Source: Deltaproteobacteria bacterium | Lineage (GTDB): Bacteria; Myxococcota_A; Polyangia; Polyangiales; Polyangiaceae | Direction of reading: 5' to 3' | DNA length: 32,951 bases | Assembly (NCBI GenBank): GCA_003235365.1 | Contig: QJWJ01000261.1 | Location: 1-32,951, forward strand | Shown: in pieces, positions 23,741-32,020 of the stretch | How the letters are laid out: every line of letters starts with the position of its first letter | Numbering within the stretch: the first letter of the stretch is position 1 | Position numbers and translations under genes: made by a program | Notes under the pieces: model-generated | Told to the model about the DNA's origin: nothing | The model's input: the letters and a program-made list of their open reading frames with translations, nothing else | The model's database searches: none

Positions 23741-24151
23741 GCACCGGTCGAGCGAAATCAACGGCACGCCCGGTGAGCGTCCCAGCGACGTCCAGGCTGC
23801 ATCGAGCCGCCCCCGTTCGGCGATCGTCAGGGCCAGTGGTGTGGCAGCCAAGTCCCGACGGGCCCTCTGCAACGCACAGCTGGCGCGGGCGACGTTGCCC
23901 AGGGCCAGCTCGCTCAGACCCAAGTACAGCGCCCAACGCGTGCGTGACTCCGCGTTCAGGTCCGTCGGCTCGACTCGCCGCAGCTCGTCGCCGGCGTCGG
24001 GGTAGCGCGCCTCGTCGAAGGCCAGGATACCGCTCGACAAGTGACTCTGACACCCCCAGCTCGTCAGCGGCACGAGCAGGAGGAACGTCAGGAGGCGCGC
24101 CCACGTCGCGTAGCGGCGGGCCGGGGATGTGGTCGACGGTGGTCGTGTCAT
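23732..24151 (-). CDS. Small secreted or lipoprotein-like protein with TPR-like helices
   Basis: 139 residues from ATG 24151. The basic N-terminus (RRYATWAR) and hydrophobic core LLTFLLLVPLTSWGC form a signal sequence. The Cys suggests a lipoprotein, although the -3 residue (Ser) is a poor lipobox. The mature part is helical and TPR-like: ILAFDEARYPDAGDELRR, then RWALYLGLSELALGNVARAS. It starts 40 bases after the hflX stop on the same strand, so it is probably the last gene of that operon. The frame is open further upstream inside hflX, but that part has composition typical of a shadow frame. A role in envelope protein assembly is only a guess. Confidence 0.65.
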   Translation of the reverse strand: MTRPPSTTSPARRYATWARLLTFLLLVPLTSWGCQSHLSSGILAFDEARYPDAGDELRRVEPTDLNAESRTRWALYLGLSELALGNVARASCALQRARRDLAATPLALTIAERGRLDAAWTSLGRSPGVPLISLDRCPR

Positions 24152-24191
24152 GGACCAAGGTCGAACTGGCCGCAGGGTCGGTTGTGTGCGA

Positions 24192-25895
24192 TTACGCTTC
24201 TTGAACCGCGTCCACTGCGCTGATTGGCTCGAACAGCGACGCAGAGGGCGGCAACATCTGCTCAATGCGCTGCAGCAACGCGGTGGTCGAGGACTTGTTC
24301 CGAGCGCAGATCCCGACTCCACGTGGGTTCTGTTCGACGGCGCGGCGCTCGTCCTCGGACAGCAAGTCGACCTTGTTGCTCACGACCAAACGCGGGATGG
24401 CGTCGAGTTGCAGTTGCCTGAGCAAGTCGGCGGTGGTTTCGGTGTGCTCGTCGAGTTCCGGGCTGCTCGCGTCCACGACCTCGACGAGCAGGTCGGCGTC
24501 GGCGGCTTCCTCGAAGGTCGCTCGAAAAGCCGCGAACAAGTCTTTGGGCATGTTGCGGATGAAGCCCACGGTATCCGTCAGTACGGCGAAGCGACCCGAC
24601 GGCAAGTGCAGGCGTCGGGCACGCGTGTCGAGCGTTGCAAACAGCTTGTCTTCGGCCAACACGCCCGCGCCGGTCAGCGTGTTGAGCAGAGTGCTCTTGC
24701 CGGCGTTGGTGTAGCCGACGATGGCAATGACCGGGTCGTCGCCCTTGCTCCGCTTCCGTCGCCGCTCGACGCGCTGCCGGGCTAGCTGTTGCAGCTCTCG
24801 TTCGAGGCGGGTCACTCGTTCACGCGCCCGCCGCCGACCGATCTCGAGTGTCGTCTCACCGGGGCCGCGCCCGCCGATGCCGCCCGTCAAACGGCTCAGC
24901 GAATCGTCCTTTTGCGACAGCCGCGGCAGGCGGTACTTGAGCTGGGCCAGTTCGACCTGCAGCTTACCGTCGCGGGTTTCTGCGCGCTGGGCGAAGATGT
25001 CGAGGATCAACTGGGTGCGATCGATCACGTGCAAGTCGGTGTGCGCCGCGATACCGCTGGCCTGCGCGGGGGACAAGTCTTGGTCGAAGATCAACACTTC
25101 GGCGTCTTGATCGATGGCCCGCATCACGACGTCTTCGAGTTTGCCTTTACCCATCACGAGCTTCGGATCGATCCGATCACGCAGCTGGACGATGCGGTCG
25201 ACCACGCTGACACCGGCGGTTAGGGCGAGGCTCTCCAGCTCCCGCATGCTCGCTTGGGCGCGCAGCATCGCGCCCCCGCCGCTCTTGAGCCCAGCGTGAA
25301 CGAGGATGGCGCGTTCTTGGTGAACTTCGTGAACCCGGCTCTGCTTGGAGAATTCCGCTTCCAGCGAGGCGATTAGCTCGCCGAAATCGGGCAATGGGCG
25401 CCCATAGGGCTGGGGCCCCACGACCTCGTAGCCCGGCTGCGCCTTGCCGTCGGCATCTTTGCCCTCGGCGCGCCGGGGCATGTTGTACGCCCACGTGATG
25501 GCGCGCGGATCGAAACTCGGACTGACTTGCACGGCGCACACCAGATCGAGGCGCAGTCGTGTCAAGTCGACGAGGTCGTCGTGGGTGAGGGGCTCACCGT
25601 AGAGATGCGTGTGGATCAAGCGCAGGGCGCGGAAACGCCCCTGGGCGGCGCGCAAGCGGCCGATGTCCGGGAGCATGAGACCGGTTGCTGTGCCGACCAC
25701 GACCCACTCCACGGCTCCTGAACGGTGAACCAACGCGCCCACCTGGCGCTTGGTTTCGCGGGAGGCATCGCAGAGCGAACGCACGAGCTCGACGGTGGTG
25801 ATGTTCTCGAGTGGGACGCGCCTGCGATAGATACGTTCCAAGGACTTGCGCCCGTCGGGCGAGAGCCCGGCGGTGTTTCCGACGATTTCAGGCAT
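24192..25895 (-). CDS. hflX: GTPase HflX, long N-terminal form
   Basis: 567 residues, against about 430 in E. coli HflX. HflX is a ribosome-associated GTPase that splits stalled or hibernating 70S ribosomes. The HflX domain (LESLALTAGVSVVD, then DPKLVMGKGKLEDV and LIFDQDLSPAQ) and the linker GGIGGRGPGETTLEIGRR precede the GTPase: G1 GYTNAGKST, G3 DTVGFI, G4 NKVD. The first ~190 residues are an extra domain (VEWVVVGTATGLMLPDIGR, then RLIHTHLYGEPLTHDDL), known from other long HflX proteins and of unknown role. A perfect GGGTGT-TT-ACACCC inverted repeat lies 14 bases upstream of the start and may be a control site. The TPR-like envelope gene follows downstream. Confidence 0.95.
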   Translation of the reverse strand: MPEIVGNTAGLSPDGRKSLERIYRRRVPLENITTVELVRSLCDASRETKRQVGALVHRSGAVEWVVVGTATGLMLPDIGRLRAAQGRFRALRLIHTHLYGEPLTHDDLVDLTRLRLDLVCAVQVSPSFDPRAITWAYNMPRRAEGKDADGKAQPGYEVVGPQPYGRPLPDFGELIASLEAEFSKQSRVHEVHQERAILVHAGLKSGGGAMLRAQASMRELESLALTAGVSVVDRIVQLRDRIDPKLVMGKGKLEDVVMRAIDQDAEVLIFDQDLSPAQASGIAAHTDLHVIDRTQLILDIFAQRAETRDGKLQVELAQLKYRLPRLSQKDDSLSRLTGGIGGRGPGETTLEIGRRRARERVTRLERELQQLARQRVERRRKRSKGDDPVIAIVGYTNAGKSTLLNTLTGAGVLAEDKLFATLDTRARRLHLPSGRFAVLTDTVGFIRNMPKDLFAAFRATFEEAADADLLVEVVDASSPELDEHTETTADLLRQLQLDAIPRLVVSNKVDLLSEDERRAVEQNPRGVGICARNKSSTTALLQRIEQMLPPSASLFEPISAVDAVQEA

Positions 25896-25906
25896 TCTCG
25901 GTGTCG

Positions 25907-26044
25907 ATGGGTGTTTACACCCGTCGGCGCAAGCGCGCCAGGGCCGTCACCGTCGAATCGCTCGCGGCGGCGCTGGCCGTCGTGCGGCCGCTGTTGATCG
26001 CCGCTCCAGCCGGGCTGGTAGCGCAAGTGGTGAAGCATCGCTGA
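25907..26044 (+). CDS. Candidate small basic membrane-associated protein
   Basis: A 45-residue frame, ATG to TGA, in the gap between divergent hflX and thrB. The N-terminus is very basic (MGVYTRRRKRARA), followed by a hydrophobic stretch (VESLAAALAVVRPLLIAAPAGLVAQVV). About three quarters of codons end in G or C. There is no good ribosome-binding site, and the first codons overlap the inverted repeat at 25909-25922. It could be a real small protein or a chance frame in GC-rich regulatory DNA. Confidence 0.25.
   Translation: MGVYTRRRKRARAVTVESLAAALAVVRPLLIAAPAGLVAQVVKHR
25909..25922. repeat. Inverted repeat upstream of hflX
   Basis: GGGTGT-TT-ACACCC, a perfect 6-bp inverted repeat with a 2-base centre, 14 bases upstream of the hflX start codon. 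Compact palindromes of this form are typical operators. Confidence 0.4.
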
Positions 26045-26095
26045 TTTTGAGCGGTGCGCCTTGACCGTCGCGGCAACCTCGGTGACAAGCACGCG

Positions 26096-27073
26096 ATGGC
26101 TTTGCTCACCCCCATGGACCAGACCTCGGCCAGCCAGCTCGGAAAGTGTTTCGGGTTGGAAGTGCGGGAGGTGCGCGCCATGGTGGCCGGCTCGGTGAAC
26201 TCCAACTTCGAGCTCACGACCGCTTCCGGCGACCGTTACTTCGCCCGTTTGTACGAGGAACAGGACAGCTCGGGTGCGCTGAACGAGGCGCGTCTGTTGC
26301 GCGCTCTGACGACGTTCGGGGTTCCGACTGCGGCGCCGTTGCCGCCGCTTGCGGGTGAGGCAGCGATCCCGGTGCATGCGGGTAAACCCGTCGCGATTTA
26401 CCCTTGGGTTGGCGGGACCGACCTGTGTCTGCTCGGGGTGACGCCGCGACACTGCGAACGGCTCGGGCGAGCCCTGGCGCAGGTCCACTCGGCCTCGTCG
26501 CGTTTGAAGGAGGTCGCAGAGGGGCGGTTCGACGTTGCTGGTCTTCGCCAGCGTCTGGCCGCGGCGAGGAGCGCGGCTGCGCCCGTCGCGGCTGACGCTC
26601 GCCGCATCGAAGAACTGCTCTCGCAGACGGTCGCTGCGCGCGACGCCGAACTGCCCGTCGGACTCATCCACGGCGACTTGTTTCGAGACAACGTGCTGTG
26701 GGAGGCCGACGAGTTGGTTGCGCTGCTCGACTTCGAAAGCGCGTGTCGGGGAGTCTTTCTCTACGACCTGATGGTGTGCGTTTTGGCCTGGTGTTACGTC
26801 GATCACTTCGAGCTGCAGCGCGTGCGCGCCCTGGTTGCCGGATACGAGGCGATCCGTCCACTATCGTCCCGGGAGCGCGCTGCAGCCGTCGTCGAGGGTT
26901 CGATGGCCTGTCTGCGTTTTGCGACGACTCGCATCACGGATTTCGAAATGCGCACGCCGCCGGGGGAGACGCCCAAGCGGGACTACCGCCGCTTCTTGAA
27001 GCGTTTGACTGACTTGCAGGCTGGCGCGCTGGACTCGGTGTTCGGCGCCAGTACTCGAAAGGGAGACAGTTAG
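26096..27073 (+). CDS. thrB: Homoserine kinase (ThrB, aminoglycoside-phosphotransferase fold)
   Basis: 325 residues from ATG 26096, giving the family-like start MALLTPMDQTSASQL; the frame opens at 26054 but the earlier residues have no family counterpart. This is the Pseudomonas/alphaproteobacterial type of homoserine kinase (APH/choline-kinase fold), not the GHMP type. Visible are AGSVNSNFELTT and RYFARLYEE (nucleotide loop and lysine-equivalent strand), the catalytic loop LIHGDLFRDNVLW, the metal-binding ALLDFESA, and the C-terminal KRDYRRFLKRL. It phosphorylates homoserine in threonine synthesis; other APH-fold small-molecule kinases are possible but less likely. argH starts 2 bases after its stop, so the two are co-transcribed despite belonging to different pathways. 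Confidence 0.85.
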   Translation: MALLTPMDQTSASQLGKCFGLEVREVRAMVAGSVNSNFELTTASGDRYFARLYEEQDSSGALNEARLLRALTTFGVPTAAPLPPLAGEAAIPVHAGKPVAIYPWVGGTDLCLLGVTPRHCERLGRALAQVHSASSRLKEVAEGRFDVAGLRQRLAAARSAAAPVAADARRIEELLSQTVAARDAELPVGLIHGDLFRDNVLWEADELVALLDFESACRGVFLYDLMVCVLAWCYVDHFELQRVRALVAGYEAIRPLSSRERAAAVVEGSMACLRFATTRITDFEMRTPPGETPKRDYRRFLKRLTDLQAGALDSVFGASTRKGDS

Positions 27074-27075
27074 CC

Positions 27076-28467
27076 ATGAGCATTGCCAGAGGTGGCCGCT
27101 TGCCGGCCTCAGTGAACGAAGCCATGCAGGCGCTCAATCAGAGCGTCGACGTCGATTGTCGGCTCTGGAGGGAAGACGTACGCGGCTCGATCGTGCACGC
27201 GCGTGGCTTGGCGCGTGCCGGTGTGATCCCCAGTGACGATGCGGAGAAGATCGTCGAAGGGCTCGGCAAGGTCGCCACCGAGATCGAGTCCGGACAACTG
27301 AAGTGGGATCCCGTCCGCGAGGACGTTCACATGAACATCGAGGCGCGGCTGATCGAACTCGTCGGGCCTGTGGGCGGCAAGCTGCACACCGCCCGCTCTC
27401 GCAACGATCAGGTGGCGACGGATCTGCGCCTGTGGACGCGCGGTCAGCTCGACGAGGCAATCAAAGCCATCGCCGACTTCGGTGCGATCATCATCGAGCG
27501 GGCCGAAGAGCACATCGACGTGCTGATGCCTGCGTACACGCATTTGCAGCGGGGCCAGCCCAGCCGCTTGTCACATCACCTGATGGCCTGGCAAGAGTTG
27601 CTGCTCCGCGATGCCGATCGATTGATCGACGCACGCCGCAGGCTCAACGAATGCCCTCTGGGTGCTGGCGCCGTCGCAGGTACCGGCTTTCCGCTCGACC
27701 GTGACTGGGTTGCTTCGGAGCTCGGTTTCGACGGACCGATGCAGAACTCGCTCGATGCCACGGCCAGTCGCGATTTCTTGATGGAGGTGGCATCGGCGCT
27801 CGCGATCCTGGGCGTTCATCTGTCGCGGATCGGCGAGGAGATCGTGTTGTGGTCGACCGCGGAATTCGGTTTCGTCACGTTGAGCGACGAGTTCTCGACG
27901 AGCTCGTCGATGATGCCTCAGAAGAAGAACCCCGACGTCGCCGAGTTGGTGCGCGGCAAGGCGGCGCGCCTGATCGGCGACGTGACGTCGCTCTTCGTCT
28001 TGGAGAAGAGCCTGTGCTTCGGGTACGGCCGCGACTTGCAGGAGGACAAGCCCCCCATCTTTCACGCGTTCGAAGGCGCGTTGCAGTCGTTGCGAGCTCT
28101 CAGCGGCGCGGTTGCGACGTGCACGTTCAACGCGCATCGGCTCGAGGCGGCTCTGGACGCCGGCCATGTTTGCGCGACGGATTTGGCTGATCTGCTGGTC
28201 ACCAAAGGGGTTCCGTTTCGCGAGGCGCACCACATCGTCGGGCAACTCGTGCGCCTTGCAGAGAACGGCAACGTCCAGCTTTCGGAGTTGCCCGAGGCCA
28301 GTCGCGTGGCGTTACACCCGGTGCTCGGCTCGCTCGAGGCGGCTGCAGCGCTCGATCCACGACAGGCCGTCGAGCGACGTGGTCTGGTCGGCGGTCCCGC
28401 GAGGGCGCGCGTCATCGAAGCGGTCGCCGGTGCCAAGTCGCGTTGGCGACGCATCGGTAAAGACTGA
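27076..28467 (+). CDS. argH: Argininosuccinate lyase
   Basis: 463 residues, the normal size. ArgH splits argininosuccinate into arginine and fumarate, the last step of arginine synthesis. Seen: the opening SVDVDCRLWREDVRGS (usually D-x-x-L-x-x-x-D-I-x-G-S), HTARSRNDQVATDLRLW, YTHLQRGQPSRLSHH, the superfamily signature SSMMPQKKNPDVAELVRGK, and GYGRDLQEDKP. The signature Ser region holds the catalytic serine loop. GGGAG lies about 10 bases before ATG. Coupled to thrB upstream. Downstream is a 274-base gap containing repeated GGTCGCTG blocks. Confidence 0.97.
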   Translation: MSIARGGRLPASVNEAMQALNQSVDVDCRLWREDVRGSIVHARGLARAGVIPSDDAEKIVEGLGKVATEIESGQLKWDPVREDVHMNIEARLIELVGPVGGKLHTARSRNDQVATDLRLWTRGQLDEAIKAIADFGAIIIERAEEHIDVLMPAYTHLQRGQPSRLSHHLMAWQELLLRDADRLIDARRRLNECPLGAGAVAGTGFPLDRDWVASELGFDGPMQNSLDATASRDFLMEVASALAILGVHLSRIGEEIVLWSTAEFGFVTLSDEFSTSSSMMPQKKNPDVAELVRGKAARLIGDVTSLFVLEKSLCFGYGRDLQEDKPPIFHAFEGALQSLRALSGAVATCTFNAHRLEAALDAGHVCATDLADLLVTKGVPFREAHHIVGQLVRLAENGNVQLSELPEASRVALHPVLGSLEAAAALDPRQAVERRGLVGGPARARVIEAVAGAKSRWRRIGKD

Positions 28468-28543
28468 ACCCGTCGAGCGCTGTTCGGCACATTGGGCCGA
28501 CGGCGCTGGGACGACCTAGCAACCGGAAGGTTTGCTGCCTTGC

Positions 28544-28623
28544 ATGGTCGCTGTCGCAAGGTCTCGACGGATCTGCGGGAACGTCGCGCAGCGACCATCG
28601 GGTCGTCGAGTGTGTGGTCGCTG
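28544..28623. repeat. Repeated GGTCGCTG blocks, inverted and direct, in the argH-GTPase gap
   Basis: ATGGTCGCTG (28544-28553) and its exact reverse complement CAGCGACCAT (28589-28598) form a 10-bp inverted repeat, and GGTCGCTG recurs at 28616-28623. Further on, TAGCGCTGC is directly repeated at 28709-28717 and 28722-28730, immediately before the GTPase start. A weak sigma70-like pair TTGCCG-17-TAGGCT sits at 28670-28698. The rest of this 274-base gap shows nothing else. Confidence 0.45.
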
Positions 28624-28741
28624 CCTACCCAACGCCGAATCGGCCGCGCGGGTGGAGAGGGCTCGGCGATTGCCGATGCCAACCACATTGCGTAGGCTTA
28701 TTCCTCGTTAGCGCTGCGACGTAGCGCTGCTCAGGACCGCC

Positions 28742-29458
28742 GTGCAAATCGATTTCTCCGCCCGTGAGATCACCGTCAAGTTGGTCTACTACGGGCCAGC
28801 ACTGAGCGGGAAGACCACCAACTTGCAGGCGCTGCATGCGGCTGCTCAAGAGGGGACTGCCGGCCGTTTGCTGACGTTGGAGACGCGCGACGACCGCACG
28901 TTGTTCTTCGACTTGCTGCCGCTGACGTTTCGCAGCCGCGGTGACGTGTCGATTCGCTTCAAGGTGTTCACCGTTCCCGGACAGGTCATCCACAGTTCGA
29001 CGCGCCGCCTGGTGGTCCAGGGCGCCGACGGTGTCGTGTTTGTTGCGGATTCACAGGTTGACGAGACGCAAAACAACGGCGCGTCATTCATGGACCTCAA
29101 GTCGAATCTGAAGGCCCACGGCGTGGCTCTGAAGGAGATGCCTGTCGTGATTCAGTTCAACAAGCGCGATCTGCCCAACGTGCGCACCCGCGAGGAACTC
29201 GCCGAGCTGGCGTCGAGGGGCAAGGAGCCCGTCTACTTGGCTGTAGCGACCAAAGGAGAAGGCGTCGTCGAGACGTTTCTCGGGATTTTGGAGTTGTCGT
29301 GGCGCAGGCTCGAGTCTGAACATCAGCTGAGCAAGAAGTTCGGCATCGACGGTCGGCAATTGCTACTCGACGTCAGCGCACGTTTGGGCCGCAAAGGGGG
29401 ACTGGACGAGGCCCTGGCCGCTCGCGTCGGCGGCAAGGTCCCGAAGGTGGGTGGATGA
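28742..29458 (+). CDS. MglA-like small Ras-type GTPase
   Basis: 238 residues from GTG 28742. G1 is GPALSGKTTNL (18-28), the switch II/G3 region reads FTVPGQ (76-81) as in MglA rather than D-x-x-G, and G4 is FNKRDLP (139-145). GVVFVADSQ and the NLKAHG segment also match MglA. MglA is the polarity switch for gliding and type IV pili in Myxococcus; paralogues occur in many bacteria without motility links. This protein is about 40 residues longer than MglA (195), with a basic Gly/Lys-rich tail. Its stop overlaps the start of a histidine kinase gene (ATGA), so they form a coupled pair. No MglB/Roadblock partner is present in the window. Confidence 0.92.
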   Translation: MQIDFSAREITVKLVYYGPALSGKTTNLQALHAAAQEGTAGRLLTLETRDDRTLFFDLLPLTFRSRGDVSIRFKVFTVPGQVIHSSTRRLVVQGADGVVFVADSQVDETQNNGASFMDLKSNLKAHGVALKEMPVVIQFNKRDLPNVRTREELAELASRGKEPVYLAVATKGEGVVETFLGILELSWRRLESEHQLSKKFGIDGRQLLLDVSARLGRKGGLDEALAARVGGKVPKVGG

Positions 29459-30861
29459 CGACCTCTGCGGAGAATCGACTCGACGAGCTGACGCTCAAAC
29501 CCGTGCCCCTCGAAGAGTTGGTGGATCGCGACGCGTTGGGCGAGTTGGTGGGGAGCTTCTACGAGCTGTTTCGGGTACCGCTGCGGATCTTCAGTAGCAG
29601 CGGGTTGTTGGTCGAGGCGAGTCACGAGCCGGCAATCTACCGATACCTATCCGAGTTCTCGTCCGGCAAACAGCTGGTCTACGAGATGATCGAACAGGTC
29701 AAGTCGTTGCAGCCTCCACTCGGCACGGATGCCTCCTACGATTGCTTCACCGGGGCCGCCTACCGCGTCTCGTCGATCGGTCATGACGGTCGCCAGATTG
29801 GGCGGATCGTGCTTGGCCCGTATCTGCCCCCGACGCTCAAGCAGGTGCCCAAACAACTGCTCGAACTGCAGGGGCCCGACCCCCAGCGCGTCAAGGAACT
29901 TCTGGCTGCGATGCCCCGAGCCAGGTCGTCGACCGTGGCGCAGATTGCTGCCCACCTCCAGCGCAACCTCGACCTCATCCTCTTCAGCGGTCACAAGGCG
30001 CTGCTCACCAGCAGCATGCACCTGGCGAGTGTCCGCGAGAGCTACCGGGATCTGGAAGAGAAGAACGACAAGCTGCAAGAAGCCTACGATCAGCTGCGAG
30101 AGCTCGACCGCCTCAAGAGCAACTTCCTCGCTACCGTGTCGCACGAACTGCGGACGCCACTGACGTCGATCATCGGCTTCAGTGAGATGTTGGGCGAAGG
30201 CATCGGAGGGCCGCTGACCCCGGATCAGCGCGAATTCGTCACTACGATTCACGAAAAGGGGCAACAACTGCTAGAGCTGATCAGCGACTTGCTCGATCTG
30301 AGCAAGCTCGAGAGCGGTTCGATTCCGCTCAAGTGGGCACCCGTGGAGCTTGGCGAGCTGGTCGACGACATCCTCAAGACCCTGACGCCCCAAGCTCGCA
30401 AGGCGGGCATCGCGATGAACGGCGAAGTCCCTCGGGACCTGCCGGTGATGTGGGCCGACCCAGGGCGCCTCAGGCAGGTGTTCCTCAATCTCGTCGGCAA
30501 TGCGCTGAAGTTCACTCCGGAAGGGGGGAGCGTGACAGTGACGGCCGCGCCGACTACCATGGGGTTTTCCGCTGAGGAAACCGAGGGTGCCGTGCTGTTC
30601 TCGGGGACGCGCTCGGCGGTGGAGGTAGTCGTGGCAGATACTGGCGAAGGGGTTCCCGATTCAGCCAAGTCGAAGATCTTCGAGGCGTTCTACCAGGTCG
30701 ACTCGGGCAGTACGCGGCAGGTTACGGGGACTGGCCTGGGGCTGTCGATCGTCAAACGTTTGGTCGACGCGCACCGCGGCACGATCTGCGTTACCGACAA
30801 TCCCGGCGGAGGCGCTGCGTTCGTACTCCAATTGCCGCTGGGGAACCCGCCGTCGTCGTGA
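29455..30861 (+). CDS. Cytoplasmic PocR-domain histidine kinase
   Basis: 468 residues without a transmembrane segment. The N-terminal ~180 residues look like a PocR sensory domain (LVGSFYELFRVPLRIFSSSG, then the YDCFTGAAYRVSSI stretch and GRIVLGPYLPP), which senses small ligands such as hydrocarbon derivatives in known members. A coiled coil (about 193-222) leads to HisKA with phospho-acceptor His230 in ATVSHELRTPLTS, and an HATPase domain with N-box NLVGNALKF, G1 DTGEGV and G2 GTGLGLSI. A 25-residue insert lies between N-box and G1. It overlaps the GTPase upstream (ATGA) and thiL downstream (GTGA). No response regulator is adjacent; the orphan receiver-XRE protein at 15126-15734 is a conceivable but unproven partner. 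Confidence 0.9.
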   Translation: MTTSAENRLDELTLKPVPLEELVDRDALGELVGSFYELFRVPLRIFSSSGLLVEASHEPAIYRYLSEFSSGKQLVYEMIEQVKSLQPPLGTDASYDCFTGAAYRVSSIGHDGRQIGRIVLGPYLPPTLKQVPKQLLELQGPDPQRVKELLAAMPRARSSTVAQIAAHLQRNLDLILFSGHKALLTSSMHLASVRESYRDLEEKNDKLQEAYDQLRELDRLKSNFLATVSHELRTPLTSIIGFSEMLGEGIGGPLTPDQREFVTTIHEKGQQLLELISDLLDLSKLESGSIPLKWAPVELGELVDDILKTLTPQARKAGIAMNGEVPRDLPVMWADPGRLRQVFLNLVGNALKFTPEGGSVTVTAAPTTMGFSAEETEGAVLFSGTRSAVEVVVADTGEGVPDSAKSKIFEAFYQVDSGSTRQVTGTGLGLSIVKRLVDAHRGTICVTDNPGGGAAFVLQLPLGNPPSS

Positions 30862-31832
30862 CCGGTGCCCGCTCCAAACGCGCTACGCCGTTGGGCGAGT
30901 TTCGAGCTATCGATGTGCTGGCGAAGGCTCTCGGTGCGCCAGGGCCGAACTCGTCGGTCGAAGTGGGCATCGGTGACGACGCGGCTGTTTTGCGTGTTGC
31001 GGGTGAGCGGCTGGTGTGGTCCGTCGACTCGAGCCTCGAAGGGCGACACTTCGACTTGCGGTGGCTGTCGGTGGGAGCGGCTGCCGCGCGGGCGACGAGT
31101 GCTGCATTGAGCGATCTGGCCGCGATGGGAGCAAGGCCCCTGGCGGCGTTGTGTGCATTGGAGGTGCCGCCGCGGGTGACCCGTGCGCAATTGCGAGCCA
31201 TCGGCAACGGTCAGTCGAAAGCTTGTGCGCGTGCCGGCTGTGCATTGGTGGGAGGTAATGTCGCGCGCGCGAAAGACTTCGGTTTCACGACGACCGTGTT
31301 GGGGACCAGCAAGCGCCCCTTGCTTCGCTCGGGGGCGCAGGTGGGCGATGAAGTGTGGCTCGTGGGCGAGGTAGGGATGGCCGCGCTCGGTCTGAAGGTG
31401 CTTCAAGCCGGAGGTACGCAGTCGAACGCGCAGCGCACCTGCGTGCGCGCGTGGCGAGAGCCTCGAGCATTGATCGACGAGGGGCTGGCGATGGCGGGAC
31501 GAGCGCGGTGTGCGATTGACGTCTCGGACGGGCTGGCGAGCGAGGCGCGACACCTCGCGACGAGCAGCGGCGTCCAGATTTGCGTGGAGGCCGAACAACT
31601 GCTTGCCACTTGCCCGCCCACGCTCCGCAAGGCTGCGCGCGAGCTCGGCTGCGATGCGCTGGACCTCATGCTTTACGGCGGAGAGGACTATGCGCTCCTC
31701 GCGACGGGGCCCGCGCGGCGCCGGCCTCCCTTCGCGTTGGTCATCGGAAGCGTGCGAGCCGGCAAGGGCGCGTGGCTGGCAGGGCACGGGCGCTTGACGC
31801 GACTCGCCGGTGGCTACGATCACCTGGCGTAG
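30858..31832 (+). CDS. thiL: Thiamine-monophosphate kinase
   Basis: 324 residues, normal for the family. ThiL phosphorylates thiamine monophosphate to the cofactor thiamine diphosphate. Seen: EVGIGDDAAVL (Mg/ATP-binding Asp pair 40-41), VDSSLEGRHFD, ATSAALSDLAAMGARPLAAL, CALVGGNVARA, AIDVSDGLASEARHLA and LMLYGGEDYALL. The start GTG 30858 overlaps the stop of the histidine kinase gene (GTGA), so this metabolic gene is coupled to the GTPase/kinase pair. The N-terminus is slightly extended and basic. Downstream is a 188-base gap to a convergent lipoprotein gene, with no clear terminator. Confidence 0.96.
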   Translation: MTGARSKRATPLGEFRAIDVLAKALGAPGPNSSVEVGIGDDAAVLRVAGERLVWSVDSSLEGRHFDLRWLSVGAAAARATSAALSDLAAMGARPLAALCALEVPPRVTRAQLRAIGNGQSKACARAGCALVGGNVARAKDFGFTTTVLGTSKRPLLRSGAQVGDEVWLVGEVGMAALGLKVLQAGGTQSNAQRTCVRAWREPRALIDEGLAMAGRARCAIDVSDGLASEARHLATSSGVQICVEAEQLLATCPPTLRKAARELGCDALDLMLYGGEDYALLATGPARRRPPFALVIGSVRAGKGAWLAGHGRLTRLAGGYDHLA

Positions 31833-32020
31833 GCGTGGGACTGCGCCGCTGCGCGCTGATTCAGTTGGCGTCGCTCGATCAGTTGCGTGACAGCCCGGCG
31901 GCGATCAACGACCGTGCCGGCTGGCCCGGTTCCGGTAGCGGCCGAGCGCACGCGCAGGCAGCTTCGTCAGGTTGGGAGGGCTGGCTCGCTGTCGCAGCAA
32001 GGCCCCAGGGGCGCTCGCGA

